Shown: piece by piece, positions 19,759 to 31,356 of the stretch
How the letters are laid out: every line of letters starts with the position of its first letter
Position numbering within the stretch: position 1 is the stretch's first letter
NCBI GenBank assembly: GCA_001897435.1
Contig: MKSV01000006.1
Coordinates: forward strand, 1-64,000
DNA from: Acidobacteriales bacterium 59-55
GTDB lineage: Bacteria > Acidobacteriota > Terriglobia > Terriglobales > Acidobacteriaceae
Length of the DNA stretch: 64,000 bases
Direction of reading: 5' to 3'
Position numbers and translations under genes: made by a program
The notes under the pieces: generated by a model
Told to the model about the DNA's origin: nothing
Database searches by the model: none
Seen by the model: the letters and a program-made list of their open reading frames with translations, nothing else

Positions 19759-19864
19759 TAAGAAAGCTACACCTGAGAGAGAATGACTCTAAGTCTCTGA
19801 AGATTCTCTCAGCGGCTAAACAGGCTGCGGAAAAATTCCGGAGGCACTGAAGAACCGTACCTCA

Positions 19865-19998
19865 GGGGCTAAAGCCCCACGGCAAACAAAACACTTTCGA
19901 CACGGCTGAAGCCGTGTCCTTAACAAAACCGGCGTTTCCCGCGGTCTGTGAAGCCGCATGGCTGGCCAGTCGCTTACGGCACGGTTGAGCCGTGCCGT
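19865..19998. repeat. Cluster of three short perfect hairpins with TTAACARARCC tails
   Basis: GGGGCT-AA-AGCCCC (19865), ACACGGCT-GA-AGCCGTGT (19900), ACGGCACGG-TTGAG-CCGTGCCGT (19976); TTAACAAAACC and TTAACAGAGCC follow the last two. Confidence 0.65.
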
Positions 19999-20176
19999 TA
20001 ACAGAGCCTGAGTTAATCAGAGGTTCCTTCGAGCACAATCTTTTGAGGTAGAGGGAGATGCTTATTTTTCCTTGCGCGGGTTATAGGTAGAATCCTCTAC
20101 GGAAGACTTGTGCGCCCGGCTCGGTCGTGAACCGTTAGCGGTGACGTAAAAGCGATCCAATAGAGGAGACCTACTG

Positions 20177-21678
<1,502 letters not shown>

Positions 21679-21682
<4 letters not shown>

Positions 21683-23247
21683 GCGCACGGTCTGAAGCAC
21701 TGCAAGATTTATGCAATCAGAGCAAGCCGTGGGATGTGCTTGTGATCGGCGGCGGGGCCAGCGGTCTGGGCGCGGCGGTCGAGGCTGCTTCGCGAGGCTA
21801 TCGCACGGCGCTGGTGGAGCGATTCGATTTTGCCAAGGGGACATCGAGCCGCAGCACCAAGCTGGTGCATGGCGGCGTTCGCTATCTTGAACAGTTCAAC
21901 ATCACGCTGGTGCTGGACGCGCTGCGGGAGCGCGGGCACATGCTGCGCAATGCGCCGCACCTGGTCCACAACCTCGAGTTAGTGGTGCCGGCGTTCGATT
22001 ACTTCTCGCTTCCCTACTATGGCTTCGGGCTGAAGGTTTATGAACGCATGTCGGGAAGGCTCTCGCTGGGGGCCTCGAAGCTGCTGTCGCGCGAGCGGAC
22101 GACGGCGATGCTGCCGGGAATCGCGGCGGCGGGACTTCGCGGCGGCATCCTGTATCACGATGGCCAGTTCGACGATGCGCGCTACGCGATCTCCCTGCTG
22201 CGGACGTTTCAGGATCTGGGGGGAACGGCGGTCAATTATGTGGAGGCGACCGGGCTGCTGAAGAGCGGCGGAAAGACGGCGGGGATCGCGGCGCGCGACT
22301 GCGAAGAGGATGCGCGATTCGATGTACAGGCCAAGGCCGTCGTGAACGCCAGCGGCGTCTTCACGGAAGAGATTCTGGCCATGGACGGAGTGGCGGCAGA
22401 GTCGCTGCTGGCAGTCAGTCAAGGGACGCACTTTGTGCTGCCGCATTCGTTTTTACCGGGCAGCGCGGCGCTGATGATTCCGAAGACGGCGGACGGGCGC
22501 GTGCTGTTCGCCATACCGTGGCATGAATCGACGATTGTAGGGACGACGGATGTGGCGGTGGATCGAGCGTCCGCTGAGCCGCGCTCTCTCGCCGCGGAGA
22601 GAAGCTTCCTGTTCGAGCACATTGCGCGCTACTTTGGACGAAGACCGGGGGGCGACGAGATTCTAAGCGTGTGGTCGGGACTGCGGCCGCTGGTCCGCGA
22701 CGGCGGCAGCAAGACGTCGAAGCTGTCGCGCGACCACAAGGTTCTGGTCTCGCAATCGGGGCTGGTGACGGTGACCGGCGGCAAATGGACCACGTATCGG
22801 CGCATGGGCGAAGATACGATCAATCACGCTGCCGAAGTGGGCGGGATGGCGAAGGCGACCTCGCGGACGCTCGACCTGAAGCTGCATGGATGGACCGAGG
22901 GCTCGGCGAAGATGGCTGAGTCCGATCGGGTGTACGGGGCCGACCTGCCGCTGGTTCAACGACTCTCGGAAGAGGATGCCGAGCTGGATCGACTGCTGCA
23001 TCCGCGACTTCCCTACCGGATGCGCGAGGTGGTGTGGGCAGCACGGCAGGAGATGGCGCGGACGGTCGAGGATGTGCTGGCGCGACGAACACGGGCGCTG
23101 TTTCTCGATGCGCGCGCTGCGATGGAGGCGGCTCCGGCGGTGGCCGCTTTGCTGGCGAAGGAGTTGGGGAGGAGCGATGCGTGGAGGGAGCGCAACCTGC
23201 AAGAATTTCTGGATCTGGCACAGGGGTACGTCTATCAGGGCGAGTAG
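21679..23247 (+). CDS. glpD: FAD-dependent glycerol-3-phosphate dehydrogenase
   Basis: [57 protein letters not shown] start overlapping glpK stop. Confidence 0.95.
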
Positions 23248-23288
23248 GTGGAGGTTCTGATTAGAATAGATTTGCTGTTGGTGTAGAG

Positions 23289-23325
23289 AAAGGCAACCGC
23301 AGATTCACTTCGGGAATGACAAACA
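23289..23325 (+). repeat. Family C dispersed repeat copy C3 (degenerate)
   Basis: AAGGCAACCGCAGATTCACTTCGGGAATGACAAAC. Confidence 0.5.
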
Positions 23326-23415
23326 AGGGGCTCGGCAGGCTCTACACCAACTGCTACTTTGCTCCACAGCTAGAGATTCATTTCATGGATGGCAGAAGTC
23401 TTTGCCCTATCCAAC

Positions 23416-23506
23416 GAAAGGCAAATACAGGGGTCTCTCCACTGCGCTGCGCTTCGGTCGAGATGACGTGCGTTTGTGATGCTGCAGTCGAGATGACGTG
23501 CGTTGT
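23416..23506 (+). repeat. Family A dispersed repeat copy A5 with duplicated tail
   Basis: AAAGGCAAATACAGGGGTCTCTCCACTGCGCTGCGCTTCGGTCGAGATGACGT then GCTGCAGTCGAGATGACGTGCGTTGTG. Confidence 0.7.
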
Positions 23507-23558
23507 GGGGAGCGAGATACCTGCTCCGTTGACTCACGGAACTACTTGGAATCTCCGC

Positions 23559-24347
23559 TCAACGCGCGGACGTGGGCAGGAAGGTACGGCCGCACCAGGT
23601 ACTGGTGGCTGCGCCGCCGACGACGCCGCCCAGCAGCGGGCCGGCGATCGGCACCCACCAGTAGTTGCCGGGCGACGGGAAGGCGGAGCTTCCCCAGCCC
23701 GTCACAAAGCAGAAGAGCCTGGGGCCGAAGTCACGGGCCGGGTTGATGGCCCACGCCTCCAGATAGCCCATGGACGCGCCGATCAGAGCGACCAGCAGGC
23801 CGATCATGAGCGCGCCGGAGTTCGCTCCGGGTGCCATCTCGTTATACGACTCGGTGATGGCGAAGATGCCGAAGATGAGAAACGCGGTAAGAACGATCTG
23901 GTCGCCGAAGGCGTGCATGGGGGTGATGGCCAGCCCCGGATGCGTAAAGAAGACTCCGGCAGCACCGCCGGCGGCGCGGGTAAGGTGCGAGACCTCGTTG
24001 AAGTGGTTGATGACCGGGGAGTACAACATGTAGACCAGCGACGCTCCCAGCACGGCGCCGACAACCTGGGCGATGCAGTATGGAATCACCTTGGCCCACG
24101 CGAACTTTCTGTACATCGCCAGCGCCAGCGTGACCGCCGGATTCGCATGAGTTCCCGAGACAGAGCCGGTCGCGTAGATGGCGATGGTCACCGCCAGACC
24201 CCATGCGATGCAGACGCCCCAGTAGGCTCCCTGATAAGGGCTGGGCGAGTAGAGGGTGTACATGGCGGCCACGGAGTCGCCAAACGCAATGATGATGAAG
24301 ACGGCGATCGCCTCTGAGATCAGTTCCCCTATATATTGTCGACTCAT
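23559..24347 (-). CDS. glpF: MIP/aquaporin-family glycerol uptake facilitator
   Basis: SGTHANPAVTLALAMYR and AINPARDFGPRLF NPA boxes; adjacent to glpKD. Confidence 0.92.
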   Translation of the reverse strand: MSRQYIGELISEAIAVFIIIAFGDSVAAMYTLYSPSPYQGAYWGVCIAWGLAVTIAIYATGSVSGTHANPAVTLALAMYRKFAWAKVIPYCIAQVVGAVLGASLVYMLYSPVINHFNEVSHLTRAAGGAAGVFFTHPGLAITPMHAFGDQIVLTAFLIFGIFAITESYNEMAPGANSGALMIGLLVALIGASMGYLEAWAINPARDFGPRLFCFVTGWGSSAFPSPGNYWWVPIAGPLLGGVVGGAATSTWCGRTFLPTSAR

Positions 24348-24392
24348 CGTTGGTGCCTTCTCCAGCATTGGGTGTACGTGCAAGGTCGTTTT

Positions 24393-25550
24393 TTATACAG
24401 CGCCTTCACTGAGGACAAGGGCGACGGCGCTGCGCAGGCGGGCGGCGTTGCCGTCGTAGGCGGGGCGAAGGATTGGTGACTTCGACGGGGAGTGCTTTCT
24501 CAACTCGGCCTCGACGATGGGGCCGAAGGTGTGCCAGCCGGCGGTGATGTCGCCGACGACGACAATTTCGTTGGGCGCGAGAGCGGAAGCGATCATGCGA
24601 ATACCGCGGCCCAGTTGCAGCGCCATCTTTTCGAGCGCGGCGATCGCCTTTTTATCTCCGCCCTGCGCCAGCTTCAACAAGGCATCGAAGCTGACTGCGG
24701 GAGCGGACGGGGCGAGATCGCTGTAATAGCGCAGAGCAGCACGGTTGGAGGCGAGCGTCTCCCAGCAGCCGTGATTGCCGCAGGCGCAGAGCGGACCCTC
24801 GGGATCGATCTGGACATGGCCGAACTCGCCGGCCATGCCGTTGGCGCCGCGCAGAAGCTGGCCGTTGGTGAAGATGCCGGTGCCGATTCCTTCGGAGACG
24901 TTGACGACGACGAGATCGTGCATGCTGTCGCTGTCGCCGAACCAGACCTCTGAGAGCGCGCAGGCGTTGGCTACGTTGTCCATCTCCACGCGCAGGCCGG
25001 TCGCGCGGTGGATGCGGGACTTGATGCCGAGCACAGGCCAGTTGAGGTTGGGCGCGAAGATGAGCTTCTGCATGCGCAGGTCGGCGCGGCCGGGAAGGCA
25101 GATGCCGATGCCGTCGAAGGATTTATCTTTGTGCGCCGCGATGAGCTTGCGGATGCCGGAGACGATCGCCGGGAGCGCTTTTACCGCGTCGTGCGGAAGA
25201 ACGATCACGTTCTGCGCGATGATCTTGCCACCGAGATCGGCGACGGCAACCGTCGTCTGCGCGGGATGGATATCAAGCGCGATGACGGCGCGCTGGTCGT
25301 TGAGCTTGATGAGCGTAGGGCGGCGGCCGCGAGGAAGGCGGCCGGTTGCGCCCTCGAGAATCCAGCGCTCGGAGATCAGTTCTTCGACGATGAGCGAAAC
25401 CGTGCTGCGCTGGAGGCCGGAGAGGCGGGCGAGGTCGGCCCGGGAGACGGAAGGGCGCGAGCGGATCAGATTAAAGAGGAGATTTCGGTTGATTTGCCTC
25501 GGAGTTTTATTGGAGGCGGTCTGTTTTCCTGCGAAGATGAAACGTTGCAT
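24393..25550 (-). CDS. ROK-family transcriptional regulator/sugar kinase homologue
   Basis: N-terminal wHTH (RPSVSRADLARLSGLQRSTVSLIVEELI) plus ROK domain (GEFGHVQIDPEGPLCACGNHGCWETLAS). Confidence 0.9.
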   Translation of the reverse strand: MQRFIFAGKQTASNKTPRQINRNLLFNLIRSRPSVSRADLARLSGLQRSTVSLIVEELISERWILEGATGRLPRGRRPTLIKLNDQRAVIALDIHPAQTTVAVADLGGKIIAQNVIVLPHDAVKALPAIVSGIRKLIAAHKDKSFDGIGICLPGRADLRMQKLIFAPNLNWPVLGIKSRIHRATGLRVEMDNVANACALSEVWFGDSDSMHDLVVVNVSEGIGTGIFTNGQLLRGANGMAGEFGHVQIDPEGPLCACGNHGCWETLASNRAALRYYSDLAPSAPAVSFDALLKLAQGGDKKAIAALEKMALQLGRGIRMIASALAPNEIVVVGDITAGWHTFGPIVEAELRKHSPSKSPILRPAYDGNAARLRSAVALVLSEGAV

Positions 25551-25797
25551 AAGTAGGTTTGCTTCCGCTCGGAGTCCGGCGCTTTAACCGGAGACCTGTC
25601 CCCTTCACAGTGAATCGGCAAGCCAAATTGTAATGCAGCCTTTATATCATTGGAATTCCGAATTTATCGCCGCGGCGCGATGGAATTGTAGCCCGGTGAC
25701 AGCGGCGGCTGCCGATGCAGACAACATCGGTTGGGGGAGAGGTGCTTCCTCTCCCCCTGACTAATTCCTGACAGCTTCCCGCGCGATGCGCGCACTC

Positions 25798-26760
25798 TTA
25801 CAGAGCGCCAGCCCCTTGCAGCGCCTTCTTCATGCCCGCCCAACTGATGCGGGTCGACTCTTCATGTGTCGGCGCGCCGTGCCAATGCGTCTCAAGGCTC
25901 ACAGCTCCGTGGTAGCCGATGTTCTTGAGGGCGCGGAACTGCGCGGTCCAGTCGATGTAGCCCTTGTCGACCGGCGACCAGACGATCTTTCCGTCAGGTC
26001 CCTTGATGGCGTTCTTGACGTGGCAGTGATAGATGCGCTGCTTGGGCAGCAGATTCCATCCCGTGGGGAAGGCATCGAGTTCGCCGCGCATGACGGCGTT
26101 GCCGGGATCCCAGTTCAAGCCGAAATGAGGGGTGGTCACCGCGGAGAGAACTCGCGCCGCTTCAGGAGCGGTCGCGGTGTTGCAGGCGAACTCATTCTCG
26201 ATGACGAGACGAAGGCCATTCTTGCCGCAGGTCGCCGCTGCCTCTTTCAGCTTGTCGTCGATGGCGGCGCGGTAGGGCTTCGGGTCGTCCAGACGCCAGA
26301 AGTCGAAGCAGCGAATCTTATCGGTCTTGAATCGCTTGGAAAGCTCCACGTACTTTGCGAGGAGATCGTTCTGCTGCTTGAAGGTCTCGTCGGCGCCGAA
26401 GTCGTGCCTGGAACCGTGGGAGGACTTGGGAGCGCCGGGCCAATCGACCTTGAAGAGCGGGCTGGCCATGTCGGTGACGCGGAGGCTGTATTTGGCGAGA
26501 ATCTTCTGCGCATCGGCGAGCTGGGCGTCGGTCAGATCGTGCATGCCCTTGCCCCACATGGAGCGAAGCTCGACCCAGTGCAGGCCGAACTCCTTGGCGA
26601 TGACCGAGCAGGCATGGTCGAAGTCCGGCGAGATCTCGTCGCTGATGACGCCAACTCTGAACGGCGATTTTGCCGCCATGGCGAAGAGCGGCTTCGCCGC
26701 ACAGGCCGCGGCAACGCTGCCTGCTCCGGCCAGAAAATTACGTCGCGAAAAAACTTCCAT
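25798..26760 (-). CDS. Sugar phosphate isomerase/epimerase family protein with Tat signal
   Basis: MEVFSRRNFLAGAGSVAAACAAKP Tat signal; AP endonuclease 2-like TIM barrel (HFGLNWDPGNAVMRGE, GYHGAVSLETHW). Confidence 0.85.
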   Translation of the reverse strand: MEVFSRRNFLAGAGSVAAACAAKPLFAMAAKSPFRVGVISDEISPDFDHACSVIAKEFGLHWVELRSMWGKGMHDLTDAQLADAQKILAKYSLRVTDMASPLFKVDWPGAPKSSHGSRHDFGADETFKQQNDLLAKYVELSKRFKTDKIRCFDFWRLDDPKPYRAAIDDKLKEAAATCGKNGLRLVIENEFACNTATAPEAARVLSAVTTPHFGLNWDPGNAVMRGELDAFPTGWNLLPKQRIYHCHVKNAIKGPDGKIVWSPVDKGYIDWTAQFRALKNIGYHGAVSLETHWHGAPTHEESTRISWAGMKKALQGAGAL

Positions 26761-26878
26761 TTTCTTGTTCCTCTTTATGTTCTGACTCGATTCGAATCCA
26801 TTTCGTTTGCGAGGCTCGAAAGTGGCGACCACTCCAGGCCGGAATGGTCGCCACGATCACTCTACCAAGAAGCAGGCG

Positions 26879-29800
26879 CTAGAACGTGATCTTGCCGGCC
26901 AACTCCATCACGCGGTTTCCGTTTGCTCCACCATTCGCGCCGTCAATGTGGCCGAAGTTCGAGTTCGTGATGCTGCTGCTCGGATTGCCGAACTGAGGCG
27001 TGTTGGTAATGCTGAACGCTTCCGCGCGGAATTCCAGGTTGACGCGCTCGGTCAAGGGGAACTGCTTCCGGGCCGAAGCATCGAGATTGAAGAATCCAGG
27101 CCCGATGAAAGAGAGCAGGCCCGTATTTCCAAGCGCGGCGGTCGTCGGCTGGCTGAAGACCGAGGTATCGAACCATGCCTTCGAATCGCCGATTCCCTTC
27201 AGCTTGTGAAACTTCCCATCGATGTTTGCAACCTGCGTATTGCTCGGAGCATTCAAGCTGGCACCGCTGGCGGTTACCGAGAAAGGCGTTCCAGTCTCAA
27301 GCGAGAGAACACCGCTGACCTGCCATCCTCCAGCGACCCACTTCCCTACACCGGTATTCAGCCACTTCTTCCCCTTGCCGAACGGAAGCTGGTAGATGAA
27401 GCTCTGCACGAAGGTGTGCGTGCGATCGTTGCTGAGGCGAGAGTAGTTGCGGGAGAAGTCGAGGTATATGCTGGTGCCGCCGACGCCCGAGCCGCTCGAT
27501 GTCGAATAGCCCATTCCCTTCTGGTAGGTGTAGGCACTCGTGGCGGAGAGCCCATTGGTGAAGCGATGGTCCAGCTTTACCTGAAGCGAGTGGTAGCTTG
27601 AGCCCGCCTGTTTAAAGACCGTGCTCGATGCGGTTCTGCCGAAGGCAGTGTATTCCGGCTGCCCCTTTGCCCCGGCACCGGCTACGAAACCTGCGTTGAG
27701 ATTGTAGTTTTGCGCCAGTCCTACGCCTACATTGCCGACATAGGCGACATCGAGTACGAAGCCGGCGGGCAATGCGCGCTGCACCGCGGCGTTCCAGGAC
27801 TGCACATAGGGCGCCTTCCAGTTCAGGTTGATGACGTTGTACGCCTGCGGCGGCGCATCATGGATGATGCCATCCGGCGGGATGGGCGCAAGCAGGGGAG
27901 CAGGAAATCCTGCGGCCATGGATGCGGGCGTGCCATCCGGCTCCTGCGCCTGTGTATAGCTGCTCAAAGAATCGAACGAGTTATTTTGCTTGAGCGGATA
28001 GTTGGTGGCATAGGTGTTGAGGTTGTCGGGATAGGATTCGTAGCTCATCCCGTAGCCGGCGCGGACGACGGTCTTATCATCCAACCGGTAAGCGACGCCA
28101 AGACGAGGCGCAAAGTAGGTGAAGCGAGTCTTCATGCCGAGGTCCATCGGGTTTTTTCCAAGGCCCGCGATGATGAGCGTATTCGTGATGGGATCGTAGT
28201 TCGAGTAATCGCCCGCCCGGCGCGGTGTCGGCGGAACGTAAAGCTCCCATCGCAGTCCGTAGGTCAGCGTAAGTTTGGAGTTGGCCTGCCATGTATCCTG
28301 CGCGTAAGCGAAGACCTGCGACTCTCTCCACGAGGCATCCTGAACTCCGACGTCGCGGCCTACCTGGTTGGGAATGTCGAGGAGGAAGCTGGCGAAGTCG
28401 TTTGCCTGGCCGGTCTTGGGACCGCCCTTCAAGCCAGTCTGACCATCCCTGTATCGAAAAATGCCTCTTTGTCCGAAGACCTGCCCCTGCTGCAGATCGT
28501 CGCGGACTCGCCGCACCTCCGCTCCAAACTTGAGGCTGTGGTTGCCCTGAATTTTGGTCCAGTTGTTGACGAGATCGATGTTGGTCTCGCCCCGCACCCA
28601 GGGATAGGAAGCGCCGGTGCCAACGATAGGACTGGAGAAGCCTGCGATGTCGATGCCGGTAAGACCGCTCGTGGAAGGATCGACGTTCACGCCCGGAATC
28701 CCGATCGCCGCCGAAGCGTCCGACCCATAGTCATGCTGCTTGGCGATATTTTTGTAGTGATTCAAACCCAAGCGAACTTCGGTGAGCAACACCGGCGAGA
28801 AGACATGGGTATAGTTCGCGGCCGTGTTGTAAGCGGTCTGGGTGCCGTGCGCGCCATCGTGCGACGGTCCGCCAGCCAGGCCGAACAGAGCTTGCTGGTC
28901 CTGATCGACCTTCTGCCAGCTATACCGGACCGAGAGATGATCCTCTCCGCGAAGGTTCTGATCGGCCTTTACATCGAACGAATTCGTCTTCCGGATAAAG
29001 TGAGTCACACCCGTATAGTTGCTCGACAGACCTCCGCCGGGGACATTGGGCAGCGGGACCAGAGCCATGATCTTTTGTGCGATGGGGCTGATCCTCGCGG
29101 GGTCCATGACGTTCGCCCGCCCCATGTAGTTGAACTGGGTACGGCCGGTTCCATCAGAATTTCCGGTTGCCGGATCGTAGATATTGTTCGGAGCGGCGCT
29201 GAAGTCACCGTTACGGAAGGCTTCGGTAGGCACGGTGATCGTATTGAACTGCCCCTGATGATCGCTGACATGCAGGTAGTCGCCGAAGATAAACAGCTTG
29301 TCGCGAATGATCGGACCGCCGAGATTTCCGCCGTAGTAGTTATAAACGGTCACCGGATTCGGCCCGGTCTGGAAGTAGTCCTTGGCCTGTAGCGCGCTGA
29401 TGCGATTGAATTCATACGCCGCGCCGTGAAAGTCGTTGGTGCCTGACTTGAGGATGATGTCCGTCACGGCTCCGCCGACCCGTCCAAACTCTGCCTGGTA
29501 GTTCCCGGTTGAGACGCTGACACTCTGAATCGCTTCGCTGGGCGGAATGAGAACCTGCAGGAGTCCCGACCGTTCGTTGTCGTCTACGCCTTCGATCTCT
29601 GTGTTATTCGCAAGACGCGACTGGCCGTTGACCTCAGTAGAAAGTGAAGCGGCAGCATTGAAAAAAGTCGAATGCTGGAAATGCGGCTTGGTCGCGCCCG
29701 GAACCAGGGCAAGCAATCCCTGAAAGTTGCGATTCGTTCCGAGAGGAAGGTCCTCCGCCTGCTGCGAGGAGATATCGATTCCGACGTCCGCGCGGTCGGT

Positions 29801-30187
29801 CTTCAGAACATCCGGCGCCGAGGTGACGGTGACGCTCTCCGTCGCAGAGCCGAGCAGAAGCGTCACGTCCATGCGCACCGTGGTGTTAACAACGACCGCC
29901 ACATTCTCAACCTTGGCCGGTCTGAATCCAGTCTGCACCGCCGTGATCTCATACGTCCCCGGCTGAATCGCTTCAAAGTCATAGTTGCCGCTGTTGTTGG
30001 TCTGCATTGTCTTGCTGGCCCCGCTTCGGGTCTCCTTGATCGTTACCGTCGCACCGGGGACCGCGGCTTTGGTCTGATCCGTAACCGTTCCCAGCAGGTT
30101 TGCATTCACCGCCTGTCCAAGGGTAAAGGTCGAAGCGCTTACGAGCAGAAGAGCGGCGATACCGCCGAGAAATTTTTTAAAGGTCAC
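26879..30187 (-). CDS. Oar-like TonB-dependent receptor with carboxypeptidase regulatory-like domain
   Basis: NANLLGTVTDQTKAAVPGATVTIKETRSG N-terminal CarboxypepD_reg domain, plug-like region, C-terminal RVMELAGKITF. GTG start with AGGAG upstream. Confidence 0.93.
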   Translation of the reverse strand: MTFKKFLGGIAALLLVSASTFTLGQAVNANLLGTVTDQTKAAVPGATVTIKETRSGASKTMQTNNSGNYDFEAIQPGTYEITAVQTGFRPAKVENVAVVVNTTVRMDVTLLLGSATESVTVTSAPDVLKTDRADVGIDISSQQAEDLPLGTNRNFQGLLALVPGATKPHFQHSTFFNAAASLSTEVNGQSRLANNTEIEGVDDNERSGLLQVLIPPSEAIQSVSVSTGNYQAEFGRVGGAVTDIILKSGTNDFHGAAYEFNRISALQAKDYFQTGPNPVTVYNYYGGNLGGPIIRDKLFIFGDYLHVSDHQGQFNTITVPTEAFRNGDFSAAPNNIYDPATGNSDGTGRTQFNYMGRANVMDPARISPIAQKIMALVPLPNVPGGGLSSNYTGVTHFIRKTNSFDVKADQNLRGEDHLSVRYSWQKVDQDQQALFGLAGGPSHDGAHGTQTAYNTAANYTHVFSPVLLTEVRLGLNHYKNIAKQHDYGSDASAAIGIPGVNVDPSTSGLTGIDIAGFSSPIVGTGASYPWVRGETNIDLVNNWTKIQGNHSLKFGAEVRRVRDDLQQGQVFGQRGIFRYRDGQTGLKGGPKTGQANDFASFLLDIPNQVGRDVGVQDASWRESQVFAYAQDTWQANSKLTLTYGLRWELYVPPTPRRAGDYSNYDPITNTLIIAGLGKNPMDLGMKTRFTYFAPRLGVAYRLDDKTVVRAGYGMSYESYPDNLNTYATNYPLKQNNSFDSLSSYTQAQEPDGTPASMAAGFPAPLLAPIPPDGIIHDAPPQAYNVINLNWKAPYVQSWNAAVQRALPAGFVLDVAYVGNVGVGLAQNYNLNAGFVAGAGAKGQPEYTAFGRTASSTVFKQAGSSYHSLQVKLDHRFTNGLSATSAYTYQKGMGYSTSSGSGVGGTSIYLDFSRNYSRLSNDRTHTFVQSFIYQLPFGKGKKWLNTGVGKWVAGGWQVSGVLSLETGTPFSVTASGASLNAPSNTQVANIDGKFHKLKGIGDSKAWFDTSVFSQPTTAALGNTGLLSFIGPGFFNLDASARKQFPLTERVNLEFRAEAFSITNTPQFGNPSSSITNSNFGHIDGANGGANGNRVMELAGKITF

Positions 30188-30299
30188 GAGAGTCTCCTAG
30201 AAGGTCCAGCAATGTAATCGAATACAAAACGGAGAGATGATTGTTTGAACAGCGAACGAAACTTTATCAGGTCCATTCCGTTAATAGCAACAAAAAAAG

Positions 30300-30313
30300 T
30301 TGAAACGTTATAG
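30300..30313. promoter_or_regulatory. Weak LacI-type site TTGAAACGTTATAG in a divergent intergenic region
   Basis: AAACG core shared with stronger sites at 34751, 39964, 43229. Confidence 0.25.
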
Positions 30314-30375
30314 CTATTGCAACTCCATCGGATCGCACTGGACGAGCCCACGGGAGCGGAGGTACGATTCGCAAC

Positions 30376-31236
30376 ATGAATCCTTCCATGACACGTCGCA
30401 ACCTTCTCCGCGGAGGCGCGATGTTGAGCGCCTCGGCCTTTCTGTCCACCCCTGGCATCGCCGTTGCAGCCGACAAGAAACCGTCCGGGGCATCGCCGAT
30501 CCGGCTGGGCATCGCCAGTTACACCTTCAGAAAATTCGATGACGCACACCTGATTCAGTTCATGAAGGAACTAAAGACTCCGTATCTGAATCTGAAAGAC
30601 TTTCATCTCCCCATGACTCCGCTCGATCAGGTGAGCGTGCTCGCCGCCAAGTACAGAGCCGCCGGTCTGAAGCTGACAGCAGCAGGCACCATCACCTTTC
30701 GTGACGACAACGACGACGACATCCGCTCGAAGTTCGAGTACGTCAAGGCTGCCGGAATCCCTATGATCGTTGGCGCTCCGACTCACCAGGTGCTGCCGCG
30801 GCTGGAGAAGTTCGTCAAGCAGTACAACATCAAGGTGGCCATCCACAATCACGGTCCCGAGGATAAGAACTTCCCCTCGCCGCTCGACGTGCTGGCCGCG
30901 GTGAAGAACATGGACCCGCGCATCGGCTGCTGCATCGACGTGGGCCACACCATGCGCACTGGAACCGATCCCGTCGAAGCGATCCGCAAGGTCGGCAAGC
31001 GGGTGCTGGACATCCACATGAAAGACCTCTCCCAGGCCCTGGTGAAGGAGAGCCAGGTTGCCGTCGGCGACGGGCTCATGCCGGTACGCGGAATCTTCGA
31101 GGCGCTGATCGCGCTGAAATATCCCGGAGACGTCGATCTTGAATACGAGATCTTCGCCGACGATCCGATGCCGGGCGTCATCAAGAGCTTCGCCTATATG
31201 CGCGGCGTCCTTGCCGGCATGGGTTACAAGGGTTAA
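30376..31236 (+). CDS. Sugar phosphate isomerase/epimerase family protein with Tat signal
   Basis: MTRRNLLRGGAMLSASAFL Tat signal; MDPRIGCCIDVGHTMRTGTDPVEAIRKVGKRVLDIHMKDL. Confidence 0.87.
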   Translation: MNPSMTRRNLLRGGAMLSASAFLSTPGIAVAADKKPSGASPIRLGIASYTFRKFDDAHLIQFMKELKTPYLNLKDFHLPMTPLDQVSVLAAKYRAAGLKLTAAGTITFRDDNDDDIRSKFEYVKAAGIPMIVGAPTHQVLPRLEKFVKQYNIKVAIHNHGPEDKNFPSPLDVLAAVKNMDPRIGCCIDVGHTMRTGTDPVEAIRKVGKRVLDIHMKDLSQALVKESQVAVGDGLMPVRGIFEALIALKYPGDVDLEYEIFADDPMPGVIKSFAYMRGVLAGMGYKG

Positions 31237-31265
31237 GCCGTTTCGCCGGCGGCACCAAAGCAGAT

Positions 31266-31323
31266 GCTCCCGCCTTATCCGACGTGTCGCGCATGAGCCG
31301 CGACGGACGAATAAGGCGGGAGC
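31266..31323. terminator. Long hairpin between convergent genes (candidate bidirectional terminator)
   Basis: GCTCCCGCCTTAT ... ATAAGGCGGGAGC, 13-bp perfect outer stem plus inner GTCGCG/CGCGAC. Confidence 0.6.
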
Positions 31324-31356
31324 AGCAACAAATTCCCACTTTCCAACAAGACATTT

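Noticed and set aside
23316-24317. 333-aa plus-strand ORF containing NTGVSPLRCASVEMTCVCDAAVEMTC
   Set aside because: N-terminal part is translated family A repeat, the rest antisense to glpF.
27710-29392. 560-aa plus-strand ORF inside the Oar-like receptor
   Set aside because: Antisense to a receptor with clear domain motifs; no recognisable family.
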